Assembly (NCBI GenBank): GCA_964058805.1
Contig: CAXKVV010000062.1
Location: 186,001 to 250,000 of the forward strand
From: Schoenoplectus triqueter
Taxonomy: Eukaryota; Streptophyta; Magnoliopsida; Poales; Cyperaceae
Reading direction: 5' to 3'
DNA length: 64,000 bases
In this document: piece after piece, positions 42,601-57,628 of the stretch
Layout: the number at the start of each line of letters is the position of its first letter
How positions within the stretch are numbered: position 1 is the first letter of the stretch
Program-made: the position numbers and the translations under genes
Notes under the pieces: generated by a model
Seen by the model: the letters and a program-made list of their open reading frames with translations, nothing else
What the model was told of the DNA's origin: nothing
Databases searched by the model: none

Positions 42601-44581
42601 TATCTTGAAAATTTTAAGCAACAATATGCACACTAGCTTTGCACAATAGTCTGTCTCTCTACACGAAATTGGCTATTATTTCAAAATAATTACTGTTCAA
42701 GTTTCAAAATTTTTGTATCCGAAACATAAACCTACATAGATTGAAAACTTTTTTTTATAATACAAGCTATTATAAATTTTAGAATTTTGTTGATATTTTT
42801 AGTGTTTTTTTAGACTGTCCTAAAAATATTAGAAAGACATCTATATGTATGTATGTGAAAAAGGGTAATTATTTTGGAAATCACTAAAAATACTTATAAA
42901 TTCTAAAAGTAGTAAAAAAAAATATTATCCTAGAAGTTTGTTACACAAAATATTTCTTGAGCTACCGACATTGCGCACGGATATGATTTTGTAATTTAAG
43001 CTAGCTAGCTACATGCATTTCGATCCAAATTCTTGTGAAATCAAGTAATTTAAGCTAGCTAGATACATGCAAGATCTATAGATGATGCTTTTATTTACTT
43101 ATAACCAAACTGAGGATAAATTTGACGAACTTTACTTCAAAGTTCAAATAATTGCTGCCTCTGAACGCATTATATTCATATTCTATTCATTTACCTGGTA
43201 AGAATACTTTTCTGAATTAAGGAAAATTCTTCAGCGAACTTTTTTACAGGAATGGATAAATCGCTCATAAAATTACCCTGCAATGCATAGAAATTGGAAT
43301 ACTGTTTCGTTAATAATTATCTCTTCTTAGTTAGTCAATGAGAAAATAGAAGTGATGGAAACTTAGAGATAGTTTTACACGACCTTCTCTTGATCCAACG
43401 AGCCAAGTATCCGTTTTATAATTTTTCCACACGAGCGTTTGGACTTTGCAACCTACACATAAATGAATCTTAAGGTGATTAAAATAAGATCAAACTGTGA
43501 GGAAGATAAAATGTAGCAATTAATCAAAACTAAATATATAACAACCTTCTGATCCGCTGGCATAATCTTTTCATCGCGACAGATATCATCCCATATCTTT
43601 TCTGAAGAAATGGCAAATCTCGAACTATATTCCGATTGTTCTAGATTTTCTTTCGTGGCAAATTTGTAAAAGTGATCTGACAAACTTTTACACTGAAGAC
43701 AGAGAAAAAATAATTCAGCGAATTAAGTTATAATTTCTCTCATTTAAAACATACGAGGCAATATTTGCGATATTATATATATAGATGGGGAGGGATAGAC
43801 AATCTTTTCATAATGACACTCTAAATAAATTTAAGAAAACTTAAAAATATAAAAAGATTTGTACATATATTCTTCTAACTTATATATGAACTTTTGTGTT
43901 TTAAATTTTATGAAATTTAATTACGACTCAATAGTTTATCAAAGACTATCAAAATTTTATATAATTTAAAATAGTTATAATTTAAGTGTTTGATGGACCA
44001 TTAAAATGATAACTAAATTACATGAAATTTGAAACAGTATCAACATATAAGTTAAAAAATATATCTATAACTATTCTATTTTAAAGATTTTTTAATTTAA
44101 TTATTTAGAGTGTCATTATCTAGATTGTTATCTAAATAACGCATTGTCAAGTCCCAATAAAATATATATATATATATAGAGAGAGAGAAAGAGAGAGAGA
44201 GAGTAAAGATACCGTGAGCTTAAGCTCACGGAGGTCTTCCATGAGCTTAAGTCAAAAAATATCAAATCATCTCTAAATTTTAATTTATCATCTTCATTGA
44301 ATTCTTTATATAAAAATCTTGTTGGATGCAAAAATTTGGAATGTTTTGAGTTTTTTAAATTATTATTTTTAATTTTTTTAAAATGATGTTCAAGTGTTGA
44401 ATATATTATTATTATTTTTAGAGCTAATTATCAAAAAATAAAAATCATAACTTAAAAAACTCAAAACACTCCAAATTTTTGCATCCCATAAGATTTTCAT
44501 ATAAAGAATTTAATGAGGATGATAAATTAAATTTTGGAGATGATTTGATATACTTTTGGAGTTAAGCTCACGGTATATTTA

Positions 44582-44612
<31 letters not shown>

Positions 44613-45596
44613 AAGAGAGAGAGAAAAAAAGTTGGATTGTGGTGTTACGCGTTGTACGGAAAATCATTCAAAATGATTTTCATATGAAAATATAGTTGTA
44701 GACCAACTATTATATTTTTTAGAATATTTACTATGTTTTAGATAGTTAAAAAATCACTTCTTATAAATGACTCATAATAATTAAATTAAGTATTTTTCAA
44801 ACTATCTAAAAAATAGTAAAAAAATTCTAAAAAATATAAAATTTTGTCTACAACTAAATTTTCATATAATAAATCATTTGAGTAGGCGGATGGACCATAT
44901 GAAAATTGAAAATGGAGAAATGATCCGTAATACATGGGTCATTCATGCTATACGTAGCACCGTAACTTAACTATATATATATGCTATGGTTTGTATCAAA
45001 AAACTTATAGCATACCAATTTTTATCAATTTTAGAATTTTATCACTATTTTTAATGATTTGTGAAATACGACCCTACGAACAGTACTTTAAGTGTTACAC
45101 ATAAGACATGGAAGATTTGGGATATTGAACATTTGTTATATGAGCAAGATCAATTGCACGTACGCTAGCATGTACTAGCTAGTTAACTGGTACGTACCTT
45201 CTGCTCGAATTTCTGTTCTTCATATTTAGGTACAGGAAAGTCCCACACGATGAACTGCATGCATATACACATATAGATCATGCTTTTTTTCACAGAATGC
45301 CAAGAGAAAATATAAAAACATTTGTTGAAGAAAAATGTAATTAAAATACTAATTTCCCCTCAATATATAAAAACTGTTTCTTTCCACCGAAATTCCTTCT
45401 TGTGACAAAATTACCATGTCAGGTACATCAGTTAATTATGTTGATATCAACAGGATACTATTTATTGTATACCGTTCTCATCTTATATTATGATGCATGC
45501 ATGGTTTACCTCGAAGTAATCGTCCATGGTCTTCTTTGTAGGTGGATCCACTTTTTCCGATAGCTGTAACACTTTTTCCCATATCTGTAACAGGTA

Positions 45597-45634
<38 letters not shown>

Positions 45635-48600
45635 GCGGCTATTATATACATATTATATGTCTTTATGGGTCAAATTTCAAAATTTTGTATCCGAACTATT
45701 AATACAAGTAATTTGAAACAGTCTTCATATCAATAAATTAAAGATGACCAATTTTTACTATTTTTAATAATTTCTAAAAGATGACACCATTTGACATACA
45801 AAAAAAATGCTTTTAAATTATTTTCATAGACATCTATAAAAATCGTTAGAAATAGAAATAAAATTCTAAAAATGATAAATATTGGTAATCTAAAAGCTAT
45901 CGATATGAAGAATTTTATAAAGCCACTTGAATCAATATTTCGTACATGAAATTTTAAATTTTGATCCGTAAATATTTTGACTTAAAATATTTATGGATGC
46001 ACTGTAGACGTAATCTATATATACATACGTACATACATACATACATATATATACATGTACGAACGTACCTACCCTGTAAATGTCATTTTATTTGGGGAAG
46101 AAATAATTAATGATACTGTCTTGTTTTTTCTTTTACGAACTGAATTATTTTTTTAAACTAATTTAATTCTAATTAAACCTTGCAATATCCAATTTATAGG
46201 AAAACACATAGATGCATCAACCAAAATTTTCATCGAATAAAACAAAAACAATCATTAAATAATATAATTAATTAAACTAGAATTGTCTTTCACGCCTCCT
46301 GCATGCGGAACATGATCATTTTATAAAATAATTGTTAGTTGGTAGCAAATTATGAGTATCAAATTATTTTAGAATTTTTCATTATTATATATTAAATATT
46401 AGAAAAAATAAACATTAATATATAAGTAATAAAAATGTGAGGATTTCAAAATTTTTTATTTTTATGTAGTTATATTCTCTTAATTTTTGTAAAAATAAGC
46501 ATTTCTTGTTTTCTAGAGATATACAATTATTATGGAAAATAGAACATTACGTCCAACTTATCAATGAAAAAACATTTATTATTAAAGAAAATTAAGTAGA
46601 TAAAAGATCTTGACAACGTGGTGGTATGTGCAAGAAATTAATTAGAAGAGAAATATAATTATATGAATGTCTCATATAAAATATCCTTGCCCTAATTTAG
46701 TTTTCATAGAATTATATCAATTCCTTATATATAATAGCCTTCCCCTAATTTAGTATGATGCATTAGAGCATTTTCAATGGAAATTTCTAATGAGTTGTTA
46801 AATTTTATGTGGCAGTTATTATTTTGATTTTTGAATATGAGAAGGATTTTTAATTTAGAAACGGTAGAGGAGAGTTGCTAAATTAGAAACTCATTCTAAA
46901 TGTCACGTCATTTAGAAACTCACTTAATTTAGCGCTGAAAAACAAAAATTTTAATTAATTAATTTATTTTCATTGAGTGGAGCGAATAGTAATATTAATT
47001 AAAATTTCTAAAATGGGTTCAGCCATGAAGTACTTTTTTTTATTAAATATTTCAATTTGACGTGACCTCAATAACAACTCAAAAATTATTGTAGCGTTGG
47101 AGATGCTCTTAGGAACTGCCGAACTGGTATGTTCTGATAGACTGGGGTCAGTTGTTACGACTACGGTATGCTTTGATATCACTTGTTAAGACTTCGAGTG
47201 ATACCTTCATTAATTCTCGTCTCTCTTGATTACCATCTTGCACTCACTCTTCACATATCACGTTTTATGACATTTCCAACATATCAAGTCTCCTTTATGC
47301 CTCCCCATCAACGATGATTTTCCTTTGTTGCCATCGTGTTGACTTGTGCAACCCTTCATGACAGTTAGAGTCGTCTATATTTGTCGTCATGTTCACTGCG
47401 AATCTGACGACATATATAGCATCGTCTTCTCTGATAAATTGGTTGCAAACATTGTCTAGCATCATATTCTCTTGCCCGCTCAACATCTCCACCGCCATGG
47501 ACCAATTATCGGGTAAAGAGATCAACAGAGCTGTGGCGTAAAAATTCTTGCCTAGTTCGAAGTCAACCGAGTTCAATTGATTTATTATACAATACACTCT
47601 TCTATATGTTCAGTTATAGATCATTTTATCCGCCACCTTGAAATTGAACAATAATCGTAAGAGATAAGTTGATTACTTATGGATAGTTTTGATAGTGCTA
47701 ATTAATGAATTACTAGACCAATTATATGATCATTGCATGTATTATTGATTTAGTTCATGAATTGAATAATATGATCATTTGTTCTTTGACTAATTTATTA
47801 TTGTATAGATCTCAACCCTTGAAATTACATAACTCTATTTTTTATATTTAAATAATAAATTAGAATATTGTCCGTGTTTTGCTACGGATAGTTTGTGTAC
47901 TTTAATTTTTCTACACTAAAATCTAGAAATATCAATTTATTTCAATAAAAAATAAGGTAACAAACAAAGTAAAAAATAAATATAATTAGTTAATTATTTT
48001 ATTTAGTAATCATAGTTTTCCTAAAAAAATATATAATTAAATTTCAAATTTGATAAATTCTTCAGCAAAATAATACGTGGCATGGTCAATTCCTTTAGGA
48101 TGGAATACCCAATCGATATCCTTGTTGCACCAATGGCCAAGAATATGTGGCACCTCCTCACAGGGAAGGCGTTAATTCCAGGAATTGCAAAATGGCTATT
48201 GTCAGCAGAGACCATGGCTGCAAAATAACACCACTCCTTTTTGGAGGAACATGGCTTATCTGGAGCCCTTCATCAGTTTCTTAGTAAAATTTATGATTCA
48301 AAATGAAGAGGTGGTTAGACTATGGCAGGATAATTGGAAAGGATCAATTCTTAAGGAATCATGGTCTACATTGTATACCTTTGTATACAATTGTCAAATC
48401 ACGATGAAAGAAGCAAAAATCATTACTAATTTGATCATTTAAGACAACCAGTCACACAATAAGAAATAGTTTTTTATCATTTAAATCATTAACTATTTAT
48501 CTAAATTATTTAGATGAAATTTTTTTCATGTATGAATGATGAATTTGAGAATTTTTGATATAAACTATTGACATAATAATCAATAGAATCTATACTATTG

Positions 48601-51169
48601 GAAAAAAAGGAGGGCTTCCGATGGATTAAAAAATTACAACTTTTTTCTCAGTTTAATACAAGATTAGAGCATATTTATAAATATAAATCTTTATAAAAAA
48701 TGAATTGATTTAAAAAAGACCTACATTTTTTTTATCATTTAAACCTTTAACTATTTATGTAAATTGTTTAGATGAATTTTTTTTCATATGTGCATGATAA
48801 ATTTAAGAAGTTTTGATATGAACTCTTGATATATAAATCAATAGAATCTATATTATATAAGTGATGGATATCGTTAAAAAGTTTTTTATCACACGATTGG
48901 AAATCAACTTTTACATCTTTATCCATAGATGCTTTTTACTTATATTTTATATAGAAATTGGATACATTTAAATCCAATTAAAATTATGTTTCACGACTTT
49001 ATATCCATAATATCTTGAAAATCCAATTAAAATTATGTTTCACGACTTTATATCCATAACTTTTACATCTTTATCCATAGATGCTTTTTACTTATATTTT
49101 ATATAGAAATTGGATACATTTAAATCCAATTAAAATTATGTTTCACGACTTTATATCCATAATATCTTGAAAATCCAATTTCAAGACCAATCTTGCAAAA
49201 CAATTTGCAGCAGCTGCACACAAATGACAGTATCAGAGACAACATCATATGGAAGTGGAAAGAGAATAGCCAGTTCACTGTCAGATTGTGTTACCGGGCA
49301 ATCAAACAAGGACCACGTATTGGAGGCTTATTAGCAAGAATATGGACTTGAAACTACTAACAAGAATCACGATTTTTGTATGGCTCATGCTGCAGAACAA
49401 AATTTCACAATCCAAAATCTGGTCAAGAGAGGCTGGATGCTGCCCAATGTGTCATTTGTGCAGAGAGCAACAAGAAACAACAAGGCACATATTTGGTGAG
49501 TGCCGGTAAACACGCCAAGTCAGAAGCATGATAATCCAGGAATTCTCACAAGAAATCACTATCACACATGATTTTAATCATGGTAAATACGATGAAATCA
49601 TACTCTACCAGCGAGGAAAGAGATCGAGGAGGCTCCAGATTACATTGTGTTTCCAAATATGAAAAGAATTATGTCACAGCATATTCAGAGAGATACAACA
49701 ATCAGAACATCATCTCACCTCACAAATCAGGATGCAATACATGCAGTGGTTCAATGTATGACAAAATAACTGATGGAAAAGAAATTGTATATAATATTGT
49801 ATATCAGTTAGGAATTATTTCACTTTGAGTTTGTACTTTAAGTTCTTTCTTTTTTCTTTTGACTTCCCTTTCTTATTGTACATAGCAACAGTACTTCTGA
49901 TGTCATTTAATATATATAAAAAAATTGATAAACGCTCCTAAATAGAAGCGTTCCACGAGTATTTGTTTCAGTACACGAATGCACAAGGAAACATATATAG
50001 TGTACTCACCTTTTCATATTTTTAAAATAAATTACTGGACAAAGAAAGTTCTTACGACTGCTTTACGAGTGGTGTCAATTACGTGCCACATATCGATTCT
50101 TTATCTTATAAAGTTGTGTAGTTCATATTACGCACATTTTGACTAAAGCTTGCATCAAAACTGAAAACTTCTCTATTAAATAACCGAACAGGTTGGTGGA
50201 CGCTAGAATTTCTGGACGTCTCTTTAAAATTTGAGGACGCTTCAATTAGTCAGCGTCCATGAAAATTTTATGTGCGCTTTTAATCGGTGACATCCGTCTT
50301 AGAAATCAAAATATTATATATTTTTTTATTCAGATTTCGTTCTTTCAGGTTTGCGTAGTTTAGATAAACAAATCTCGGGCAGACGTGACTGGCAAAGTAA
50401 ATAAGATTATATATTACGTACCTTTTCTATTTCCTCCAGTAGCTTCTTCTTGATGTTCTCGACTGGAGTCTACATAATTAAAAAAAGAAATAGAAGTGAA
50501 CATTCCGACGTTATCCGGGAAAGTGTGTATGTTCCATATTTAAAAGTGCCTATCATGTATCTACCTTTTTATTTATTAACTATTATTTTTTAATTATAAG
50601 TAACTGGCGGGGAGCCAGTTATTTTGTATTGATAAGAAGTTTGAAATTTATGTAAAATACTTTAATTTTAATCAGCAATAATTACAATTTTTATTTAATA
50701 ACTGTATTATTATATTTAATAAATAAAGAGGTAGAGAGATGGATGGACAATAGAGAGTGGACTCCTCCGGGGACTTCTGTGTACGTACAAATCCTATTAA
50801 TTGTTCCCTTAATGGATGAACATTGAGATTAATTCTTCAACGTCTACCTCATATCCATAGTCACGCACTAGAATGATAATTGTAGTTTTTGTTGCATCAG
50901 GAACCTTTAACCTTCCCTGCAATTGCAATATGAAGTCAAAAAAAAAAAAGTCAAGGCTTTGTGGATAGTTGATTTTCATTATTTTAAAAAAATTTCTTTT
51001 GAAATATTCCAATATATTAACTATATTTTTTCCTATTTAAACTTATAATTTGATGCACAGAGCTGGTAGAAGTATTTAAAACGGGAATAAAATAAGGATA
51101 ATTTGGATTAAAATTATCACATGTACAATGTGTTGTTAAACAAAAACCTTGCATTGTCACTTGATTTGA

Positions 51170-51204
<35 letters not shown>

Positions 51205-51512
51205 TAGCTATCATTGATAAAATTCCCGGCTCTAAAAGGGAAGAATTGCTATCCCCCTTTTGGATAGACACCGCAGCCTCAGCGATTTGGGAGTGTTGGA
51301 CGTCTGGTCCTACCACCGTGAGCTTTGATCCTACGATTTCTATGCTGCTGAATATTAACTATTATCCAGTGGATGTTTAGATGTACGTCGTCGCTGCTTC
51401 TATTCTTTTTTGTTTTCCTTTGAGATACTCTCTCGATTTCTGCTAGGATCTCCAATCTAGGTCCGTCTCCTCGCTTATCTTTCTCTCCTTTTCTTCGTTA
51501 GACGCAAATTTG

Positions 51513-51582
<70 letters not shown>

Positions 51583-54500
51583 TCTCTCCTTTTGGATCGA
51601 TCTAGATCTAACAATTTCCATTGTTTGAAAAATAAAAAATAGTTTAAGAAGAGAAATGGCGAAGTCGAAGAAGCATAATAGTGACATCAAGAAGCACAAG
51701 CGTTATCTTAACTGTTTACTTACCTTCACAAGGTCATTTCTATACTTATGATTGTTATGAATTTTTTTTTTAGGAAAATTATTAGCTTCCCCACCCCACC
51801 GTCCCCATTCGTTGTCCCCATTCTAATTTTGGGGATAAATATATTTCATCCCACCATTCTGTCACCAAATTTTATCCCCAAATCCTTCTTTCCATTTCAA
51901 GACAACGGTCTCATTTTTTTTTCATTTTTAGAAAAGTCATATTTTCTTGACATGTCGTTTCGTTTGAATTTTATTCCGTCTATTATAAATCTCAAATCGC
52001 TCCCCGTCTGTTCATCATACTCTTTCATAGATTTCTTTCTCATAAGTTTTTGTATTGTTAAATCTTCGATAAGTACAAATGACTAATGACAATTTCGATA
52101 CAAGATCGATGCAAACTGGTCACATATAACTGTCCACCCACCACTTTTCCTTTGTAATTCCACCGATTGCCAAACCAAGATTTACATTAATTTGAGAGGA
52201 TAGATATTGTCAGCCTTGACGATTTGCTTGAATCTACTTTATTTTTTATTATTCGTTCAGACTCTAGAATAATATAAAATTAGGCAAGAAATTTTATTTC
52301 TAGAAACCTTCTTCTGCTTCTGAAATTTTGTGTCTTTCAAATTCTACTTGATTATGTGATTTTCTTTAGTTTTCTTTTATCTTATATGGTTATTGTTTTC
52401 TCAATAGAAGATCATAGGATGCAGGATTTCAAGTAACGTTGATTTTAAAATTTTTTATTGTAATCAGCAATTATCTCCCCTTTCAACTTTTAATTTTCTT
52501 AATAAATAGAAGCACATGACTTCTATTTCATCATTAGAAAAACAATATGAAGTTTGGATCTGATAAGTATCTCTTATCATTTTTCCGTCTTCTATATTTA
52601 CCTGAATTTTCATATTGATTTTTATATCTTCAGTTTACTTGCTCGTTATTAATCTTTTTGTTTAAAAAAATGTATACTTTTTGTTACAATTCAAATTTGA
52701 GAACTTTTTCGAGTTTGTATCAAACTTTCATTATTTTTTATTTTTCATTTGATTTGATTATATACATTTTGGTTGCATGAAGGCAACTGGATTTCTAATC
52801 ATACTTTGAAATATATTCCAACAATATATGGAAAAAAATATTACCACTTTATGGCCAACGAAAATATGCAATTGATCATATCATTATTTTTTTATTGTGT
52901 TGATAGGTATTGATATAGTTTTTATAAATAGTTGTGTCGATGATTATAAATAACCAATGTGATAGCTATAAGTAATTCATAAATATAAATAGTTCTTTAC
53001 TAAAATCATATAAAAAAAATTGCAACAATGAATAATTAATAACTATTTCAATATATATAAATAAGATTATCAATTGCTATAAATAAACATACATATTGAC
53101 TTTGTTGTTCGTGTCCAGCCTGACATTGTATAAAAGAGATGATTATTAGTAATGATCAGTAACTAGTGTAATTGATATAAATAAGACAAGTATAGTTGAT
53201 ATAAATAAGATAATTAATAATTATAACTACTTCAATTTAGATGCTAGAAAAAAATGGCTATCAATGATTTCTTCATTTAGTATTAATAGCACCAATATTT
53301 AGTATAAATAACAGTCAAAGCGTTACTTTGACTCTTGATAGTCAACTCTGTGGGAGATGATTAACACTAATTATCAATAACTATGATAATTGATATAAAT
53401 AAAATTATCAATAATTATAATTAGTTCAATTTAGAAGCTGAAAAAATATTATTAATAACTCTTTCATTTAGTATTAATAATATCAATATTTATTATAAAT
53501 AACAGTCAAAGAGCTACTTTGACTCTTGATAGTTAAATTTTGGGGATAAAATATGGGGACAAATGATTGGGGACTACTATCAGCCTCCTTTTTTTTATTG
53601 AAGAATAAAAAGCGATTTTTTGTCATTATTTGTATAAAACATATGATTGTATTTACAGCGCAACATACATAGAGATTGGCATTGTGTTATTGTCTGAAGA
53701 TTGATAGTGTCGCCAATGCAGACAGAAAATTACTTTTTCTCGCCAACATTACCAGTAAAAAATATGAGGTATTCAAGTACTTGAAACGATACTTCAAATG
53801 GACAAGCAACATAATGACGTATACATGAGTACATGACCTTCCCTTAATGCCACCAGTATGGATTGGAAAGTCAGCCGATTCCGAGTTAAATCGGCTGGGT
53901 TGATTCGGAATCGGCCGGAGACGCCCTGATTTTGACCCGAGTTATTCGGTCAAGATATTTTCACACAGATTCCCGAAGGAGACTACTAATTCGTCCAAAT
54001 TAATTCGTGAGAACTTAACATCGCCACAGTTGATCATTGCCTATTCAATTTTCGTGAAACGAAAGGAAAAAAGTGAGTTCGAACCTTCTAGTTTGATGTA
54101 CTAGGTTAATTTGGGGCGTTTATGTGAGATAGACCTTCGAAGTTTCGAACTCACCTTTTTTGAGTAGAAAGCTAATTTTCTTAATTAATTATTCATATTG
54201 GACGTTATATATACCTTTAAAACTGTAATAATACTGGCTTATATTACTTGTGGATCATTACTAATTATATTTATCATATTTCTATTTTTAAGCACAAAAT
54301 TAGTTATTTTGCGAAAGACAGTTTTCGCTCCAATTAGGCCGATTCCTGTTGAGTCAGCCAATTATGATTACATGGGCAACTTCCTGATTTTGATTCCAAT
54401 TTTCAGTACCATAAGCACCAGTTTTAAAGGAGATACCAACATACTGGTGCCAACTGGTATACCGGCAACAGCTATGCAGCAACTGTTCCAAAAATTTAGA

Positions 54501-55825
54501 TACATACATACTGTTTAATTAACTCGTCAGTCGTACATATTTCATGGCGAAAGTATCAGCGTACATACCTGAAAAATTAATTCAATGAGCTCAAGATTTG
54601 CACCATTCCAGCGACCAACGTCATGAAACCACCTATATATTTGTAATATGTACTGTTGTATCATATATATCTGGACAGATTAAGATCCACTTTTTTGGTT
54701 TTCCTTAATATATCTTTTCTAAATATATAGCTAATTAAATATATACAGAAAAATATTAAATAAACTAACATGTTTAGTAGCAGAACATCCGAAACAACCA
54801 ATGCAAACAGTGCGCTTTTCTTTTCAAATGATGTATCAACCTACAATTAAAAGAAACAAATTTTATCAAAAAATGTATAAGCAGAAATACGATATGCGCG
54901 CGAATGTGTCTACAATAAACGAAACAATATACTTTCATAGTTTCATTAATAAAAGAACAACAAGTTAGACTATCAATTTAATACTGGAATTATTCAATAT
55001 TGATTTTATATGTAAAATATAATTATACATTGCATAACACCAATTATTATGTTCAATAAAAAGTAACTAATGTGATTAAGAGTATTTTAGACATTAACAT
55101 GCAAGCATATAGGATGTGCACTACTAGAATTTGTTGTTAGCGTGTGTATGAATTTAAATAATATGAACATATAGTGATCGACGTGAATACACGAACACAC
55201 AAGCTAGTGAACTTAATTTTGGACTATTTTGCGTGTGTATGCTAAATGACATGATAGTAGTGGAGAAGGCAATAGCGTGTATGCACGTCATTGTTTTTCA
55301 CGTTGTTGTCATATCATATGTGTATATGCATGTAAGTATAATTTAAATATAGTTCACGTCAATCATTATCTATACACACGCTACTAATATTAACACACAC
55401 GCTGATACAATAAATTCTAGGAGTCGTGGACCTTTAATTTGTAGCTTCAACTTTATATGTAGACATCAATATGCAGACATTAATATAGAATGTGGACATT
55501 AATTTGCAGACATTAGTGTGCACGCATATATTCTTATCTAATAAAAAACTATTAAAATAATCAGATTTTCAACTTTATTTAAGATATTTCGAGTTTTCTA
55601 AGTCGCTCTTTTTAATTTTTAAAAATAATGTACAAACATTGAATATTTTATTATTATTTTTAAAGCCGATTTTCAAAAATTAAAAAGAGTGACTTAGAAA
55701 ACTCAAAACATACCAAATTTCTGTATCCCATAAGATTTCAATATGAAGAATTTAATGAGAGTGAAAAATTCAAATTTAGAAATGATTTGATATACTTTTT
55801 GAGTTAAACTCACGGTATATCCACA

Positions 55826-55860
<35 letters not shown>

Positions 55861-56264
55861 GTAAATTTCCGGTGAGTTTAAGCTCACGGAAGACCTTCGT
55901 GAGCTTAGCTCAAAAAATATATCAAATGATTTTTAAATTTTTATTTTTCAATCTCATTAAATTCTTCATATTGAAATCTTATGGAGTATAAAATTTTGGG
56001 ATGTTTCGAATTTTTTATGTCACTCTTTTTAATTTTTGGAAAAAATGTACAAACATTGAATATTTAATTATTATTTTTGGAGCTGATTTTCAAAAATTAA
56101 AAAAATGACTTAGAAAACTCGAAACATCCCAAATTTTTGTACCCCACAAGATTTCAATATGAAAAATTTAATGAGAGTGGAAAATCAAAATTTGGAGATC
56201 ATTTGATATATTTTTTGAGCTAAACTCACGGAGGTCTTCAGTGAGCTTAAGCTCACCGTAGATT

Positions 56265-56346
<82 letters not shown>

Positions 56347-57553
56347 TAATGCAACGGTTAGTCGCGAAGTACAAAACGTTTTTGTATTTCGCGTCGTATC
56401 TTCCATTTCCGATTTCAAAATACCGATCCGACCGTTCAAAGTGTTCTTTATAAGAAAATATATTTGGAGACCAAATTTTACATTCTTTAGAAATTTTTTT
56501 CTATTTTTATTGAGGGGATGAAAATACATTGAGTTTATAATTTTTAATAAGAACGATTTTTTAATCCTCAAAAAAATAAAAAAAATTTTCTAAAAAATAT
56601 AAAATTTGGTATCCAAATATATTTTAGTATGAAGAACACTTTGAACTCGAAAAAATATATTTTAATAAGAACGGTCGGATCGGTATTTTGAACTCGAAAA
56701 TGGGAGATACGACGTGAAGTACAAAAAAAAATTGTACTTCGCGACTATGGTGCTTTGCAAAGTACAGAGACGTTGTGTGTTTTGCGCTCTATTTTAATTT
56801 TATGTCAGAAATAATGGATCCGAACCGTTCAATCTAATCTTCATATCAAAATCTATTAGTAAACCAAAATTTATATTTTTAGAATTTTTTATTATTTTTT
56901 CTGATGAGGAGAAAATGATTTGATATGGAGAATTTTGATTCATCCAAAAATTGTATTTTTTCCCTTATCTAAAAAAATAGCAAATAAATTCTAAAAAATA
57001 TAAAATTTGGTTTACTAATAGATTTCGATATGGAGATTAGATTGAGCGGCTTGGATCGATGATTTCTGACTTAAAATTAAAAATAGAGCGTAAAACACAC
57101 AACACTTTTGTACTTTGTAAAGCACCATAGCTTAATTATATATATATATATATATAGTAAATATACCATGAGCTTAAGCTCATAGAGGCCTTCCATGAAC
57201 TTAACTCAAAAAGTAAATCAAATCATCTCTAAATTTTAATTTATCATGCTCATTAAATTCTTTATATGAAAATATTATGGGATGCAAAAATTTGGAGTGT
57301 TTTGACCTTTTTAACCCACCGTTTTTAGTTTTCTAAAATGATGTTCAAATATTGAATATATTATTATTATTTTTAGAGTAGATTTTCAAAAATTAAAAAC
57401 CACGACTTAAAAAGCTCAAAACGCTCCAAATTTTTGTATCCCATGAGATTTTCATATAAAATTTTTAATGAGAATGATAAATTAAAATTTAAAAATAATT
57501 TGTTATATTTTTTGAGTTAAACTCACGGAATGGCTCCGTGAGCTTAAACTCAC

Positions 57554-57628
<75 letters not shown>

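Noticed and set aside
746..43452. Four tandem separate RHD3 genes
   Set aside because: No start codon, P-loop exon, C-terminal or membrane-anchor exon occurs between the cassettes, and splice phases join them directly; only one G domain is present.
50809..50847. Extension of exon 6 to ISMFIH and a stop
   Set aside because: The family alignment continues in exon 7 ([10 protein letters not shown]) and a good donor GAG|GTAGAC lies before the stop; an intron-retaining form would be truncated.
51475..51699. Arg/Glu-repeat protein on the minus strand
   Set aside because: Translation of the (CT)n microsatellite.
56185..56571. Open frame with YIYIYIY run
   Set aside because: Spans a (TA)n tract and two MITE arms; no real protein. 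The same holds for other TA-tract frames (8571, 39567 beyond the exon, 45542, 38970).
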